NCBI RefSeq assembly: GCF_010389155.1
Contig: NC_057763.1
Span: 32,904,645 to 32,968,644 of the forward strand
Source: Erigeron canadensis
Lineage: Eukaryota > Streptophyta > Magnoliopsida > Asterales > Asteraceae
Direction: 5' to 3'
DNA: 64,000 bases
Numbering within the stretch: the stretch's first letter is position 1; each line of letters starts with the position of its first letter. Shown one piece after another: positions 48,857 through 60,517 of this stretch. Both the position numbers and the translations under genes were made by a program. The notes under the pieces are model-generated. The model had not been told where the DNA came from and did no database searches. It saw only the letters and a list, made by a program, of their open reading frames with translations.

Positions 48857-50445
48857 ATGGCTCAAGAACAACATAACCTTAGTAGTTCCGGTATTAGGTT
48901 GTCGAAAAAATCTAGGCAAAACAAAGTACCACAAAGAGGTTTGGGTGTGGCACAACTTGAAAAAATTATACTAGAAGAAAAACAATCAAAAGATGTAAAT
49001 TTTAGGCCACCCGCGATTCCTTTACCATCGTCGTTGCCAGTTTCATTGCCTATCCAACGTCCTTTGATAACGAAAAGTGATTGTAGTTTTGTGTCTAAGC
49101 CAATGGTTAGTAGTAGTAGTTGTAGTAGTAGTAATGGGAGAAGTAGATTGTGGAGAGGTGGTGAGTATATTTTCGTAGGGGAGAATGAGAATCCGAATCC
49201 AGATCAGGATCGGGTTCAGAATCATGGCATGGATCAACGTGGCTACGTTGTTTCCATGCCTATGAATCTAGGTGGATTGCCTTATGAATCTAGTCCAACA
49301 GTTTGGCCAGTGGTACCTAGTACAACACGAAGATCTCATGTTAAGCAACCTTGTTCTTCAACAATGGTTGGTAGTCTTTCGTGTTCATACTTTTTGTATT
49401 TATTTATTTATGTCTATATATAGAGAGATTTATATCATACATATTGTGGATGTATAAGGTATAAAATATGATCTTGGAATCTTTGCAGAAAGAGCCCCCT
49501 TCAAACCAAAGCTATTGTAGCAACAAGTATTCATCAATATGGCCAGAAGAAGAAAAGGTTTGTGTTGTTACTATTTCTTTGATATTTGAAATTGCGAAAT
49601 GATATATGATAGATCAAATGTTTATATGACTATATTGTTTATATAGTATGAGCAGATTGTTGGGTTGAAGAGATCATATCCTTTTTCAGTGGAAAATATG
49701 CCAATTCCTTCTTTCAACTGCAAATTCTCTTCTGCATATGTCTTTCCAACGCCTTGTAGCAATGGAGACATTGCTAGTTTAGATCTTCCTATTCCTATTT
49801 TCAGGTAAACCATAAAGGATTCTATTTCATCCGTAATTGGTTTCATTCGATATGCATTAAGTAGTTTTGATATTGTTTACATTTTTGTAATGATTGCTAT
49901 TGATATTGAGTTTTCAAATGAACTATTATAGTTGTAAATTTGTCAGAAAAATCTATATAGAGCTGGGAAAATCTTAACATTTTTCTTGTTAATAGTTATT
50001 AAAACTTTGATTGTTTCTGATGGTCTTGAATCCTTTTGCAGAGAAAAATCTTTAAGCATAGGTGCCAAAAAGGATCAACCGAGCAAGAAACTTATGGACA
50101 AAAACCATGGTCTTGCCAAAGATTTTCTCACATTGGCTCCTCCGCGAGCTTCACCTCGGTCACATTCAAGTTCAAAAGAAAAGTTGACACCTTTTTCTGT
50201 TGGAGAACTTGGCATATCACCATATCAAGTGAGTTTTTCTTTTGACATACTTTAGTCATTCTATTTGACTTTTGAGTTGACAATATAAGGTTTGACTTTT
50301 TGTTTAGGGTGAAACAGGAGATACATTTGGAACTCATATGTTAAAGCAAACACAGCCATTGCATAGTTTCTTTCCAGTTGTAAAGACCCATGGAAACAAC
50401 AATGGTGAAGCAGGGGAACAAGTTGATCTCAATTTGAAGCTATAA
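48857..50445 (+). CDS. SPEAR: SPEAR/TIE-type (SPOROCYTELESS-like) EAR-motif adaptor, five exons
   Basis: Exons 48857-49366, 49489-49557, 49647-49804, 50042-50228 and 50308-50445; GT-AG throughout, phases 0, 0, 2, 0; 353 residues. Near the N terminus is the family signature KVPQRGLGVAQLEKI (about residues 23-37) preceded by a basic SKKSRQ. The C terminus is an LxLxL EAR motif, VDLNLKL, at the last residues. The middle is serine-rich. In Arabidopsis, SPEAR/TIE proteins and SPL/NZZ bridge CIN-class TCP factors to TOPLESS corepressors in the nucleus through the EAR motif, repressing TCP targets. Exon 2's short 69-base size and the phases support the model. Which SPEAR/TIE paralogue this is cannot be fixed. 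Confidence 0.87.
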
Positions 50446-51159
50446 TACAAGTCTTACCAATTCCAATTCTTTATTTTTCTTACTTTTTTTTTTTTTAATT
50501 TTTGGCAGAGTTGTTTATTTGTTTTACGATTTTTCTCTTGAGTTTAAATGTCTTTTTCCTTGATCCTTGTATTTATTTTCTCTGTTACAAACTGGTCAGT
50601 GTCCTTGTAGAAATGCAAAAAAGGAACCATGTTATATGATGATTTTTGTCAAAAGTTGCATATCCTTGTATGGTGAAAAACAACCATGTTATATTTGCCA
50701 AAACTTGCAAATCCTTATATGATTATAAACCTACATAATAGATGTTGACAGAAAAGCACTACCTAATCATACCGGAGCTGATAAGATGTTGACGGAAAAC
50801 AAACAAATGACATAAATGATAAATCGAACCTTTGGATTTGACGTAGAAATCTGCAATAGCCCACAAAAGTCTCGAACGAATAAAAAATCTAAAGCAAAAT
50901 GAACGAATTACTCACGAAAGCTAAATAAGATTGGTTGCCTCCTGATTTTGAGAAAGATAGATTCTATGGTAACATATCAGATGTCAACAAACTATATCAA
51001 AATCTTTGTTGTAAACAGGATAATTACTATTTCATACAAGCTAGTTGTAACAATGTAACCTGAAACAGGATTACAAAAGAAAAAGAGGGGAAAGGAAGAC
51101 AGTTTTGCCATTCAAAACATAAGTACACATGCACAATTGACAATAAAATTGGCGTGGTT
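50446..51159. other. Intergenic, 3' flank of the SPEAR/TIE gene
   Basis: The first ~200 bases should be 3' UTR. Two related words, ACCATGTTATAT near 50627 and 50684, form a weak duplication (50620-50720). No gene. Confidence 0.45.
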
Positions 51160-51390
51160 CAAAGAATCTAAGACCAACCTATTCCTAAACTAATGAAGCA
51201 TAATCAAGAACCTATACTAAGCCAAGGGAAAACGGGTAGAAGGAGAAAGCAAAAAGAGAGATGTCGATAATCAAAATTATGAGCACCTCTAATAGTCTGA
51301 TGGAAAATCCCATGTCACATAAACAAGTGCTACAGATACTGATAAGTGATAAGCAAAGTGTACTTATTATTCATACTTACGTCATGGTTT
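51160..51390 (-). pseudogene. Relic of the NCL last exon
   Basis: Parallels the intact last exon of NCL (52680-52928) and its 3' flank from GAATCTA(A/C)GACCAACC through CAAGTGC to GCAAAGT(G/A)TA. A large internal deletion and many substitutions leave no reading frame. It lies 1.3 kb downstream of the intact exon in the same orientation, so it looks like the remains of a tandem NCL duplicate. Confidence 0.7.
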
Positions 51391-52235
51391 ATATCTAACT
51401 GGTCAAATTTTATGCTTAAACCATTAAATAATCTAAATTATACCCACATAACAATTTTGTGTTTTGCTAAAACAAGGTTAAAAAAAAATACTCAATGGGT
51501 AAGTTAAAATTGTTGACATTACTCCACAGTGACAAAGTTACAAGAACAGTTGCTACTTGCTAGATTCATCACAAGGTTCATAGGAATTTATACAGCTTTC
51601 CATTCGAGTGGTCCAGTGGGCTTGTCTATAGAAATAAAAAGGTGTTACTTTAAATAGAACAGAAACTACGTGGACACGAATTCGGAATACTGGCCCGTTC
51701 AAACAACTCTTATGCCATTTGATGCATGTCGGTGTTAACTTCTTGGTTACCCAACTTTAATTTCCGATGTTGGGAAAACTTATATTCATATTGATTTTAA
51801 CTTGACGAAGAGCCAATGGATTATGACCTAATATGGAAACTCATGAATTGAAATTCTCTAGATTAGAACCTCTCTCAAGTTCTCTAAAGTTATAAATTGT
51901 GAGATGAGCAACATGTGAGATTCATTAATAGATGAGACATACACTGGCACCTTGACAAAGTAGAAACCAGATGCAAGACCTGATCATATAACCAGTAACC
52001 TATGGATATTGTAGTCAGTTTAGAATCTAAGATACATGTAATGCATCCTAGTATATATTTACTTTCTTATCGCCTTACCCTTATACTTTCATCAGTAGTT
52101 TCATTCTCACATTCCTCTGCCAAATGTTTACAACAGAGTTTCAGTAGCTTTCGAGTCTGCGACTCTCTCCCTAACATAGATTTATTTTGGATTACAAGTT
52201 GCTACTGCCTATTTTTGTAGAATAAGAGTCGTTTT
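51391..52235. other. Intergenic between NCL relic and NCL
   Basis: AT-rich; no coding frame or recognisable element. Confidence 0.4.
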
Positions 52236-52319
52236 TTTTCCCCATGTAACCATATGACAGATAGTTCTTAGTTTCATCGTATTTTTCCCATGTAACCATA
52301 TGACAGATAGTTCTTAGTT
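52236..52319 (+). repeat. 38-bp direct repeat, two copies
   Basis: CCATGTAACCATATGACAGA followed by TAGTTCTTAGTT occurs at 52236-52273 and 52282-52319 with one difference in the leading T/C run. Confidence 0.9.
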
Positions 52320-52679
52320 GAATTACAACAGACACCACACTGGAACTGTTTCTTTAGTTTTGTCCCGTTACGGTAACATATGTGATGTTAGTATGTTACA
52401 TAAGATTGACAAGAACGACGTAAAATGTTACATGTTCGTAGAGAGGAAAAGATGACCAATCAAACTGAAGAAATGTGTAATCAAAAGTACGTAAAGACAA
52501 AACCAATTCCTTCCAAGAAATTTTCATACTAGTTACAGAAAATCACATGTCAAATAGGTAAATCAGGATAAATAAAACCAGCAACGAAACAGATGCTCTC
52601 GTGAGTTTCTATTTTTTACAGATCTCATAATTCACAATAAAAATGCAACAGTGAAACACGTCCCCGGAAGACACTGAAT

Positions 52680-55600
52680 CTACGACCAACCAAAAACATA
52701 GTCAAGAACATATACCAAGATAAGGGAAAATGGATAGAGAGCAAAAGCGATGAAAGATGTCCACAGAGGGAAGGTGGTGCGTAAACTGCCAAACACGCCC
52801 ATCACAATGCACACAATCAAAATAACGAGAACTTCTGAAGAAAAATCCCACGTCAATCCACGCACATAAACAAGTGCCAAGAATACTGCTAGGCAAAGTA
52901 TATTGTTCATCGTTACTGCCCCATATAACTGCAACAATAGCACAATTATCATATAAGATTTGATGTTAGCAGAGCGTATATTTATATCCTGAAAACTCTT
53001 CAACCATCAAATAAGTGTTGGGATCTACAATAATTTAGAACTGGCAGAACTACTCGCTTACATAATGGATGTGTTTTCTAATTGTCAGGTCAAGTTAAAC
53101 CAAGGTGTCAAATTCAGTTGAAAACTGTTATTTCTATCAACTAATTTTAAAAAATGAAATGGTTTAGGATGTGGTATGCATATAAGGGTGGAATTCAACT
53201 AGTTTCTCTTTGAGCTAATTTTTACTGTAAATATTATTTTACCCGATTGACCTGTTAGCAATCAAACATAAGCCAAATTGACCCATCCGTAAGAAAATGG
53301 GTACGAAGTAAATTTAATAATCTAACAATCATGGTTAGTGGTAGAGCTTTATCATGAAAAAAGATAAAAAAGATATATATTTTTGCAGGAAATAAGTAAA
53401 TACCTCTGAAAATGTAAGAGACGCAGATCTCTTCTTTTTGCGGGTGGCAAAGATGATTGCAGACACTGCCTCACTCGAGTTGGTTGCTAAAGGCAATGCA
53501 ATGAATGAGATGAAGAAAGACGGGATACTAGTTGCAGTAGAAAAATTACCAACGGCATCTACAAGAGGATCAGCAAATACAGCTGCAATAATAGTGCCCA
53601 CTAACAAATATAGCACAGCCTTTACTATTGTCCCACGAGGATCATCAACCCCTTCCTCTTCATCATCATCACCAGCATCATCTCCTAGAAGATCATGTTC
53701 TCTCTTCGTTTCCTAAAAAAAAAAACCATATATTTTATATATATATATAAATATATCGTATACTACTATAGAATCTATATACACATCAAGGATCAGGGAT
53801 TCTTGTTACTATACCTCATAATACTCATGAATGTACTTCAAAGTGTCAGGACCAGCAATATGGGGATCTATTTTGGAGCCCTTGGCTTCCAAAAGCCATT
53901 TTTCAAGTCCCGTTACGAATTCGCTGAACTCAATCTGATTGTTTTCTGACGTATCAAAATCTTTCATAACTTTATCCACAGCATCATCTTCACTCAAATT
54001 GATTTCATATAATTGCATTCCCACAACCAGAGCCCTAAGTTCAGAATGTGAAACACGGTCATCTCCATCCGAGTCAATGGACTTGAATAACCTGTCATAG
54101 ATATTAGTACGATGTTACTAACGTGGGGCACATACTGCATATCACGCATAAATAAAAAAATTGTAATAAAAGTGCTGACTTTGTCAGAACATCATGGTTA
54201 GGTTTCCCCTGATCATCCAAGAGTCTTCCAAGTGCACGCTTTTTTAGGTACTTGAGAAACCTAGATCGTACGTGCTTATGCTTTGCAAATGCTAGGCGTC
54301 TCCTCTGCAATTTAGGCTGCACAACCTGAAAAATTGCATGTAATATTAGATACATATCCACAAATCAGATAGTCCGATATAGAACAATAATACTACTCTC
54401 AAGACATGCATTGCGGCATGAATACTTACCTGATAAATGCAGTACACGATTAAAAGAGCAACTGAAACAATAAGACCGAGTAAAACTGCCAAGTGTCTTC
54501 CAGAGTCTGAATGCATAATTTGTGGGAACTGGACAATAATGAAGGGGAGCACGGATACAGCCATAATCATGGCTGAATAGCTTGTCCAAATATCAGTACT
54601 GACACCAGAACCTGCAGTTTACAGACAACTTACCCAAGAATCAGCCTACACATACATCAAGTATCTATAAGTTAAAACCAATTAAGGCTCCGATATTGTG
54701 TTAAGGAACGGATAACAGAATTAAAGTGTGTGTTTGTTCAAAAATAAGACGAGTGACACACACGCACCTACTAAGCTAAACCCTTTAGTATCTTTCTTAT
54801 CTACAGCAACCGAGTTTTCTATATCACACTTGCCAACATTGATGCAGATTCCCCATATTACAGTTATAAGCATGACCGTTGAACCTGATAATAAACCCAT
54901 GCCTACGGATACCTGCTCTTGGGCAACTTCAATACTTCCTGATATACCAGATACTACAAAAAAAAAAAGCGAATAAGTAGTAGATAATAAAATGTATACA
55001 AAACAAGGGAAACACACATTTAAAATTATATATGTCTATACTATTTATACAAAACATAACGTCCCCACCCAACACATCACCTCTTTTCCCTGTCCAATAA
55101 AAAATGACAAATAACGCTCTTTCTTCCCCTCTCAATAAACATCAACACTTTCAGTACCAAAAGAAATTTTGAGACTTGTTTGTCTAAATTTACTAATTTA
55201 TACTTGAATGTTTCTCCAAAGAACCATCCAAAATTATCCGCAACTCGCCACATTATGCTAGTATAGTATAACAACTCGGATAGAACAAAAAAGCATCTTA
55301 GAACATTAACTTTACTTAATGCACTTCACAGAAAAAATTAACCAATAAACCTATTGTTGATTATATTAGCAGTAAATTCTGACCCAATTCGCCTAACTTG
55401 TTTTCTAACATTTTTGTAGTCACAGTTTTTTTACCCATATACCATTATTATTATTCATATCGGAGTCAAAAAGGCTGGCCTTTCTTGGGTAATCTGAACA
55501 GGGAAAACCTCATCAGTTTACATGTTTTATTATGCACTTTTTCACCGAAGGTTAAACCAACTAAATATATTAATATGTCCAGGCACGAATAAATATAATT

Positions 55601-56189
55601 TACATCAAAAGGAACAAACTTTATTACAAATTTGTTCTGTGTCAACATATTTATAATATATGGTTAGCAAAATCCATAATATGAAGTATTTAAGTGTTAA
55701 GTCTTGAAATTTTACAAAGATCAACAGCAATAGATTATCACTTAGGATAAAATATGTACATAATTGAGCTATTTTTTTTTTTTTACCTAAAATAAGCATA
55801 GCATCAGGAAGGGCACCAAGGATGGGCAGCAACAAACCACCAACAAGACCAGGTCCTAAACTCTCAAGCAACAGTTCACTGCCAGAAGATAAATATGTAG
55901 CAGCAAGATACATAAGATACCCATATACCAATACTAAAAACAAGTTTCCCAAAACTGTTGTTGTGCAGGGCAAAAACCCATATGTTTGTTCACATGTTTC
56001 TTCTGCAAGTTCTTCTGTTTTGAAACGAAGTATGGTTTTTGGTGGTGGGTGTTCATTGTCAAGGCCGGTGGAAATGAGATCAGATGATGGTGTGGTGGTG
56101 ATTAGACGGGCGGTGGTGGTTGTGGTTGTGAAGATGAGAAGAAATGCGAGTGTGAGGAGGAGAAGAGGGTGGTGATTAGTGTGTGCCAT
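52680..56189 (-). CDS. NCL: NCL sodium/calcium exchanger with EF-hands, seven exons
   Basis: Exons on the minus strand: 56189-55787, 54953-54768, 54611-54430, 54325-54180, 54091-53815, 53712-53404 and 52928-52680. All are GT-AG and phase-consistent; 583 residues, close to the Arabidopsis NCL length. Residues 1-27 form a signal peptide. The first exchanger repeat includes YLSSGSELLLE and LPILGALPDAMLIL. Two EF-hand loops lie in the cytosolic region: DSDGDDRVSHSE (about 312-323) and DTSENNQIEFSE (about 352-363). The second exchanger repeat has FFISFIALPLATNSSEA, and the last exon holds three membrane segments. The family moves Ca2+ against Na+ across tonoplast or plasma membrane and takes part in salt and Ca2+ signalling. 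The second EF loop has N and Q at positions that may weaken Ca2+ binding. The intron-4 donor is GTCAGC, a weak site. Confidence 0.94.
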
Positions 56190-56250
56190 TTTTGGTGGGG
56201 GTGGATCCGATCTGTGACTGTTCAGAGGGTCAATAGAAAGGGGTGCATTA

Positions 56251-56257
56251 CTTTATA
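56251..56257 (-). promoter_or_regulatory. TATA box of NCL
   Basis: Minus-strand TATAAAG, 62-68 bases upstream of the ATG. The same box and leader recur in the duplicate copy (58898-58904). Everything more than 11 bases upstream of it is Helitron sequence. Confidence 0.6.
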
Positions 56258-56267
56258 CTTTACCAGC

Positions 56268-57789
56268 CTAGTGCCCGCGCAATGCGGTGATAAAAATTTA
56301 CAACGTACAATATGTCGTGATGATGACAATTAAAAGTGGTACTTATCTTTCGTTAGTTAGAACTTTTGTTGTTAGTTATAAACATATTTGTTAACTCGCG
56401 ACTAGTGTGTCGACTCGTTTTGCGAAATTTTGAATCGTGAATTGTATCGTAAGAGTTATAAAAATAAAAAGTATATAAGAAAAATACATAAATAAATATG
56501 TATAAAACATACATTAATAATCGTATCACACGTATTAATAGCTTCTAAGAAAGTACAATAAATTTATAATATGAAAAAAATAAGTCTTGTAATTTTATAT
56601 GTTTTTCTTATAAAAAAAATTGACAGGTATAATTAAATTAAATATAATATATAAATTCCTATAATACAAAAGTAACTGCCATTCCAAATAAATAAAATAA
56701 AAAAGAAAGAAAAGTAGCTATGGTCTATGGGAATCACGTGTATCAAAAGCTGTGAAGCCATTTTTCTAAAAAAAAAGTATGTACTCCATTATTTATCTTT
56801 AAAAAAAAAATACCATAGCATTCAGTCATCAATTTCATAGTAGTTTTATGTCTCCCTCTGCGATCTCTTCCATCTTCTTTCATTCAAACCCTAATGACCA
56901 TGTAGCTACCACAGCCACGGTCAGCCCACCACCGGATAAATTCACACTGCCATCTTTGTCGGAGCAGAAAATTCAATATACTCAAATATGATGAAAAAGG
57001 TGTGTACTTTTCCAATACTCATCGGATCTTGACCGAAATGGACGGAGGTTACCCAGATGTAGGAGACCGGCGTAGAAGGTGGATTTTAGCATTAAAACAA
57101 ATCTCAGATTTCGGTCATATTCATACTTTCAGTTTGCCGTTTCAACGTTTCCGGTGAATTTTCCGGCGAAGTGTTTGGACTAAACAATATGTTAGGGTTT
57201 GTTCGCGATTGAATTCTGATTCGATTGCAATGGGTTTCGTGTCTTAATTCGAAAAAGTGAAAGAGTAATCACGTTTTTCACTTTTCCGGCGAGTTTTCGA
57301 ATTTTCCGGCAAACCTTGAATCGGTTTTATTTTGGCAAGGGTGTGTGCGGATTTTGTTCCTGGGCATTTTGGTGACAATTTCGAGTTCCAATTCGAAGAA
57401 ATAGAGGAGCAATCGTAGATCTAAGTTTTCCGGAGAGATTCAATGAACTTTCAGGCGGCGGTGATGGTGATGCAATGGCGGCGGCGACTGTGACCGGTGG
57501 TGGTGAGCGGCTGAAGTAGCAATGTTGGTGGCGGAGATTGGTGGCGGCGTTACGTGACGGCGGCGGCGGTGTTGGTGGCGGCGGTGGCTGGAGGTGGTTG
57601 AAGACACCTGCGGCTGGTGGTGGTTGAAAAAGGCGGCGACTGTCGGTGGTTAGGTGGTGCTGAATGGTGATTGGAAAGGTTTTGGGGTAAAATGGTAATT
57701 ATCAATAAAAGATAGGGATAAATTAGGTAGATCAATGTTGTAATTTGAGAAAATAAAAATGAGCTTCCTCTATTATAAGGGAGTATAGA
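56268..57789 (-). mobile_element. 1.5-kb Helitron against the NCL core promoter
   Basis: The minus strand begins TCTATACTCCCTTATAATAG after a host A. It ends in the hairpin CACCGCATTGCGCGGGCAC and CTAG at 56268-56271. The base after CTAG is G, not the usual T. The interior carries GGCGG/GGTGG-rich tracts (57450-57650) and a plus-strand gene-like stretch at 56848-57430. It is inserted 11 bases upstream of the NCL TATA box, so the upstream regulatory DNA of NCL is now this element. Confidence 0.75.
56848..56991 (+). CDS. Possible captured gene fragment in the Helitron, 47 codons
   Basis: An open frame starts MSPSAISSIFFHSNPNDH and ends QYTQI, followed by GC-richer sequence with several TTTTCCGGC words to about 57430. 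The composition is like a plant first exon and leader, unlike its AT-rich flanks. No family recognised. Helitrons often pick up such fragments, but this could be chance. Confidence 0.25.
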   Translation: MSPSAISSIFFHSNPNDHVATTATVSPPPDKFTLPSLSEQKIQYTQI

Positions 57790-58776
57790 TATATGGGCAT
57801 GGTGCCATGGTGGTCCCCCTAACGCAAGTCGCAAGATATTAGGGTGAATCGGTTTTTGACTATTTTCATCGGTTATATTTTGGCATTTTTTACGTTGGGA
57901 GTGTGCTATCTGATCGTTTTTTCTTGAGGTTTGGTCCATCGTTGTTTATTGCTTGAAACCTAACTTTTTGATTTTGAGGCCAATGTTTTCAAAACAACCT
58001 CTTTTTGGGTTTGTTGGTTACTGTTGCTATCTTATTACACTTATATATGGTCATATACTTCATATTACTGTTAATTACTTGATTTTGATTAGCTTGATAA
58101 TGTTATTTTGTGGTAGCGTTATTTTTATTACATTGTAGTGTTGATATTATTGTTCTCATTTAATGCAATATTTGGCCGGAAAACTAATAGGTTGTCGGTA
58201 TGTTAAAAAAAAAATAGGTTGTCGGTGATGATAATATGATATTGTTGAAAAAGTTAGGTTACCAATTTTACGTTAAATGAGCGATGATAATATTTTTCAT
58301 AAAAATGAGACTAGATGATCCGGGACGTATCTTGACAGGGTAAATCTTCGGCTTGCAACAATGGCGTCTCCAACTTCTGAATTCTCGACTCCTAATTTCT
58401 GACCCCAAATGTGTTTACCAATTTTTTCCAGTGTTCCAGCCCCCTTTTTAGTTTCCCACAACTATTTTAAGTTTTCCACCTAAATACGGTTACTCCTAGT
58501 ATATTGTACAGTTATATGCTTTCCGGCCATTGGCAAGTTTTGGCATTTCACATTCTACTTTGATAAATTTTTACAAGTTTTAGCGTGGACATATATCATA
58601 TTCCTATTGGTCTAGTTTTTGCCAAAACATGTTTTTTGGCACTAAAACCTTCACCATTAGGCATTTCCAATGGATTGCCTACCGAGTTATTTGACTGAAC
58701 GAATTGAACACAATTTGCTTTCATTGCATTTTCAATATGCTTGTCAGTTTATCTTTGCTTCTAAGCAAACTGGAGG
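57790..58776. repeat. Segmental tandem duplication, unit A distal part
   Basis: With the NCL 5' end (56136-56262) this forms unit A. It matches unit B (59375-62075) in order: ATATGGGCATGGTGCCATGG, then GTTTGGTCCA(T/C)CGT, then GGTTGTCGGTA / TGTTGTCGGTA, then ATGGCGTCTCCA(A/G)CTTCTG, then a TTTTGGC(A/G) stretch ending AAGCAAACTG(G/A)AGGCAA. No gene in it. Confidence 0.75.
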
Positions 58777-58836
58777 CAAATTGAGAAGAAATGAGAGTGT
58801 GAGGAGGAGAAGAGGGTGGTGATTAGTGTGTGCCAT
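58744..58836 (-). CDS. Chimeric 30-codon frame on a duplicated NCL promoter
   Basis: The first ~18 codons repeat the NCL start (MAHTNHHPLLLLTL...) with a few changes. At the duplication junction (about 58776) the frame runs into unit-A sequence and stops after NLPPVCLEAKIN. The upstream TATA and leader (58837-58904) match NCL. Probably non-functional, but it has an ATG, a hydrophobic start and a promoter-like 5' end. Confidence 0.5.
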   Translation of the reverse strand: MAHTNHHPLLLLTLSFLLNLPPVCLEAKIN

Positions 58837-58907
58837 TTTGGGTGGAGGTGGATCCGATCTGTGACTGTTTAGAGGGTCAATAGAAAGGGGTGCGTTACTT
58901 TATACTA

Positions 58908-59374
58908 TATGTATATATATATACGAGAGAAAGTACCTGTGTATTGCGGCGGTAAGATGGTGGGGTGATAGGTCATAGGAGTTGATAGGTCACAGAAGGT
59001 GATAGGTCATAGAGTGTGATAGCCAAATGCCTTAGCCGTATGGGCTCCGCCCTCGGATTTAAAAATTCTTCGAAAGTATATCAAATAACATCTCTAATGA
59101 AATATCACAAAACTTTAAGAACACTCATATAACTTTTATAATTTATCAATGTACGGTTTTTGAGATAAAAGAATTTGAATAAATTAGAGAAATAAAATGA
59201 TTTATGGAGGGGAGAAAAAAATGAGTGGTTGAGATTTGAAGAGCGAAAAAATGAGTAATTGAGATGTATATATAGATGTATTGTACATTATGCATTAATA
59301 GGTGTACATTGTTGATTAGTTAAAAAAATTTAGAGGAAACAAATTATTTATAATGTACTCTAGAGAAGTAGAGA
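58908..59374 (-). mobile_element. Helitron-like insertion in unit B, degraded 3' end
   Basis: Minus strand starts TCTCTACTTCTCTAGAGTAC after a host A, and its other end has CTTACCGCCGCAATACACAG near 58930-58955. A good CTRR end is missing. It sits at nearly the same host position as the Helitron in unit A but the interior is different. It contains a 17-bp tandem, GATAGGTCATAGGAGTT-like, three times at 58967-59020. Confidence 0.5.
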
Positions 59375-59694
59375 TATGGGCATGGTGCCATGGTGGTCCC
59401 GCTAACGCAAGATATTAGGACGAATTACGAAGGGGTAATCAGTTCATTTAATCGGTTTTTTCATCGGTCATATTTTGGCATTTCGGTTTTTTTTCTCCCA
59501 TTTATCGGGAAAAACGACAACTATCATAGATTATATATATCCGATTCATGGTGTTGATCGTTGTTTACGTTGGGAGCGTGCTATATGATCGTTTTTTCTT
59601 GGGGTTTGGTCCACCGTCGTTTATTGCCGTAAACCTAAACTTTCAATTGGAAATTTTTTATTTTGAGACTATATATACACACACATATATATAA

Positions 59695-60024
59695 CCCTTA
59701 TTTTGAGAACCTATTTTTTTTTAAGAACTCATAAATTTGATATTGGATCACATGTTTTTTTTTTTTTGGTTCATTCACATGTGAAACGTCATAAAAACAT
59801 ATGTTGTAGAAGAAATTTTTTTTCAAAACCTTATATATAGTCATTTATCACATGTGAACAAAAAACCTGATCAAATTCAATCACTAGTTCACAAAAGGCT
59901 ATTTTGAATGTTTCTTAAAAAAGTTTCTTCTACAACATACATTTTTATATTATTTCATATGTGAACAAATACATATTTTAAGAGCTCTCATGGTTCTTAA
60001 AAAAAAATGGTTCTCAAACTAAGG
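59695..60024. mobile_element. MITE with terminal inverted repeats in unit B
   Basis: Left CCTTATTTTGAGAACCTATT and right (reverse strand) CCTTAGTTTGAGAACCATTT pair, and both continue into TTTTTTTAAGAAC. The interior is palindromic (TTCACATGTGAA words). (TA)n follows at 60029-60055. Confidence 0.7.
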
Positions 60025-60028
60025 AAAC

Positions 60029-60061
<33 letters not shown>

Positions 60062-60517
60062 TTTAATCTATTGTTGGAATCGAAGCCTGAATACCGATGT
60101 GTCGATGCTGCCAACGTTTTCCGTTATTCCGAAGAGATTTAAAACCTCATTTACCATTCTTGGTGATCTTTGTTATTCGTTTTCGAATTTCTAAAGCCGT
60201 TGAGTTTCGGGGTTTGTATATATACTCTATTTATGGGGGTTTGGATGTATCCTATCATTGTTTGGAGAGGGGTTTTTTTCATCGCCGACCACTTTTAACA
60301 TTTTTCAGCGATCTCTTTTTGGGGTTATTGGTTCTGGTTCTATTGTTACACTCATATCTTCATATACTTAATATTTATGTTAATTAATTGATTTTGATTA
60401 GCTTGGTAGCGTTATATTGTGGCAGCGTTGCAAAAATGTTTAACCTTTGTAATGTTGTTGTTATTGTTCCCATTTAAGGCAAAGTTGGCGGGAAAACTAA
60501 TATGTTGTCGGTAATGA

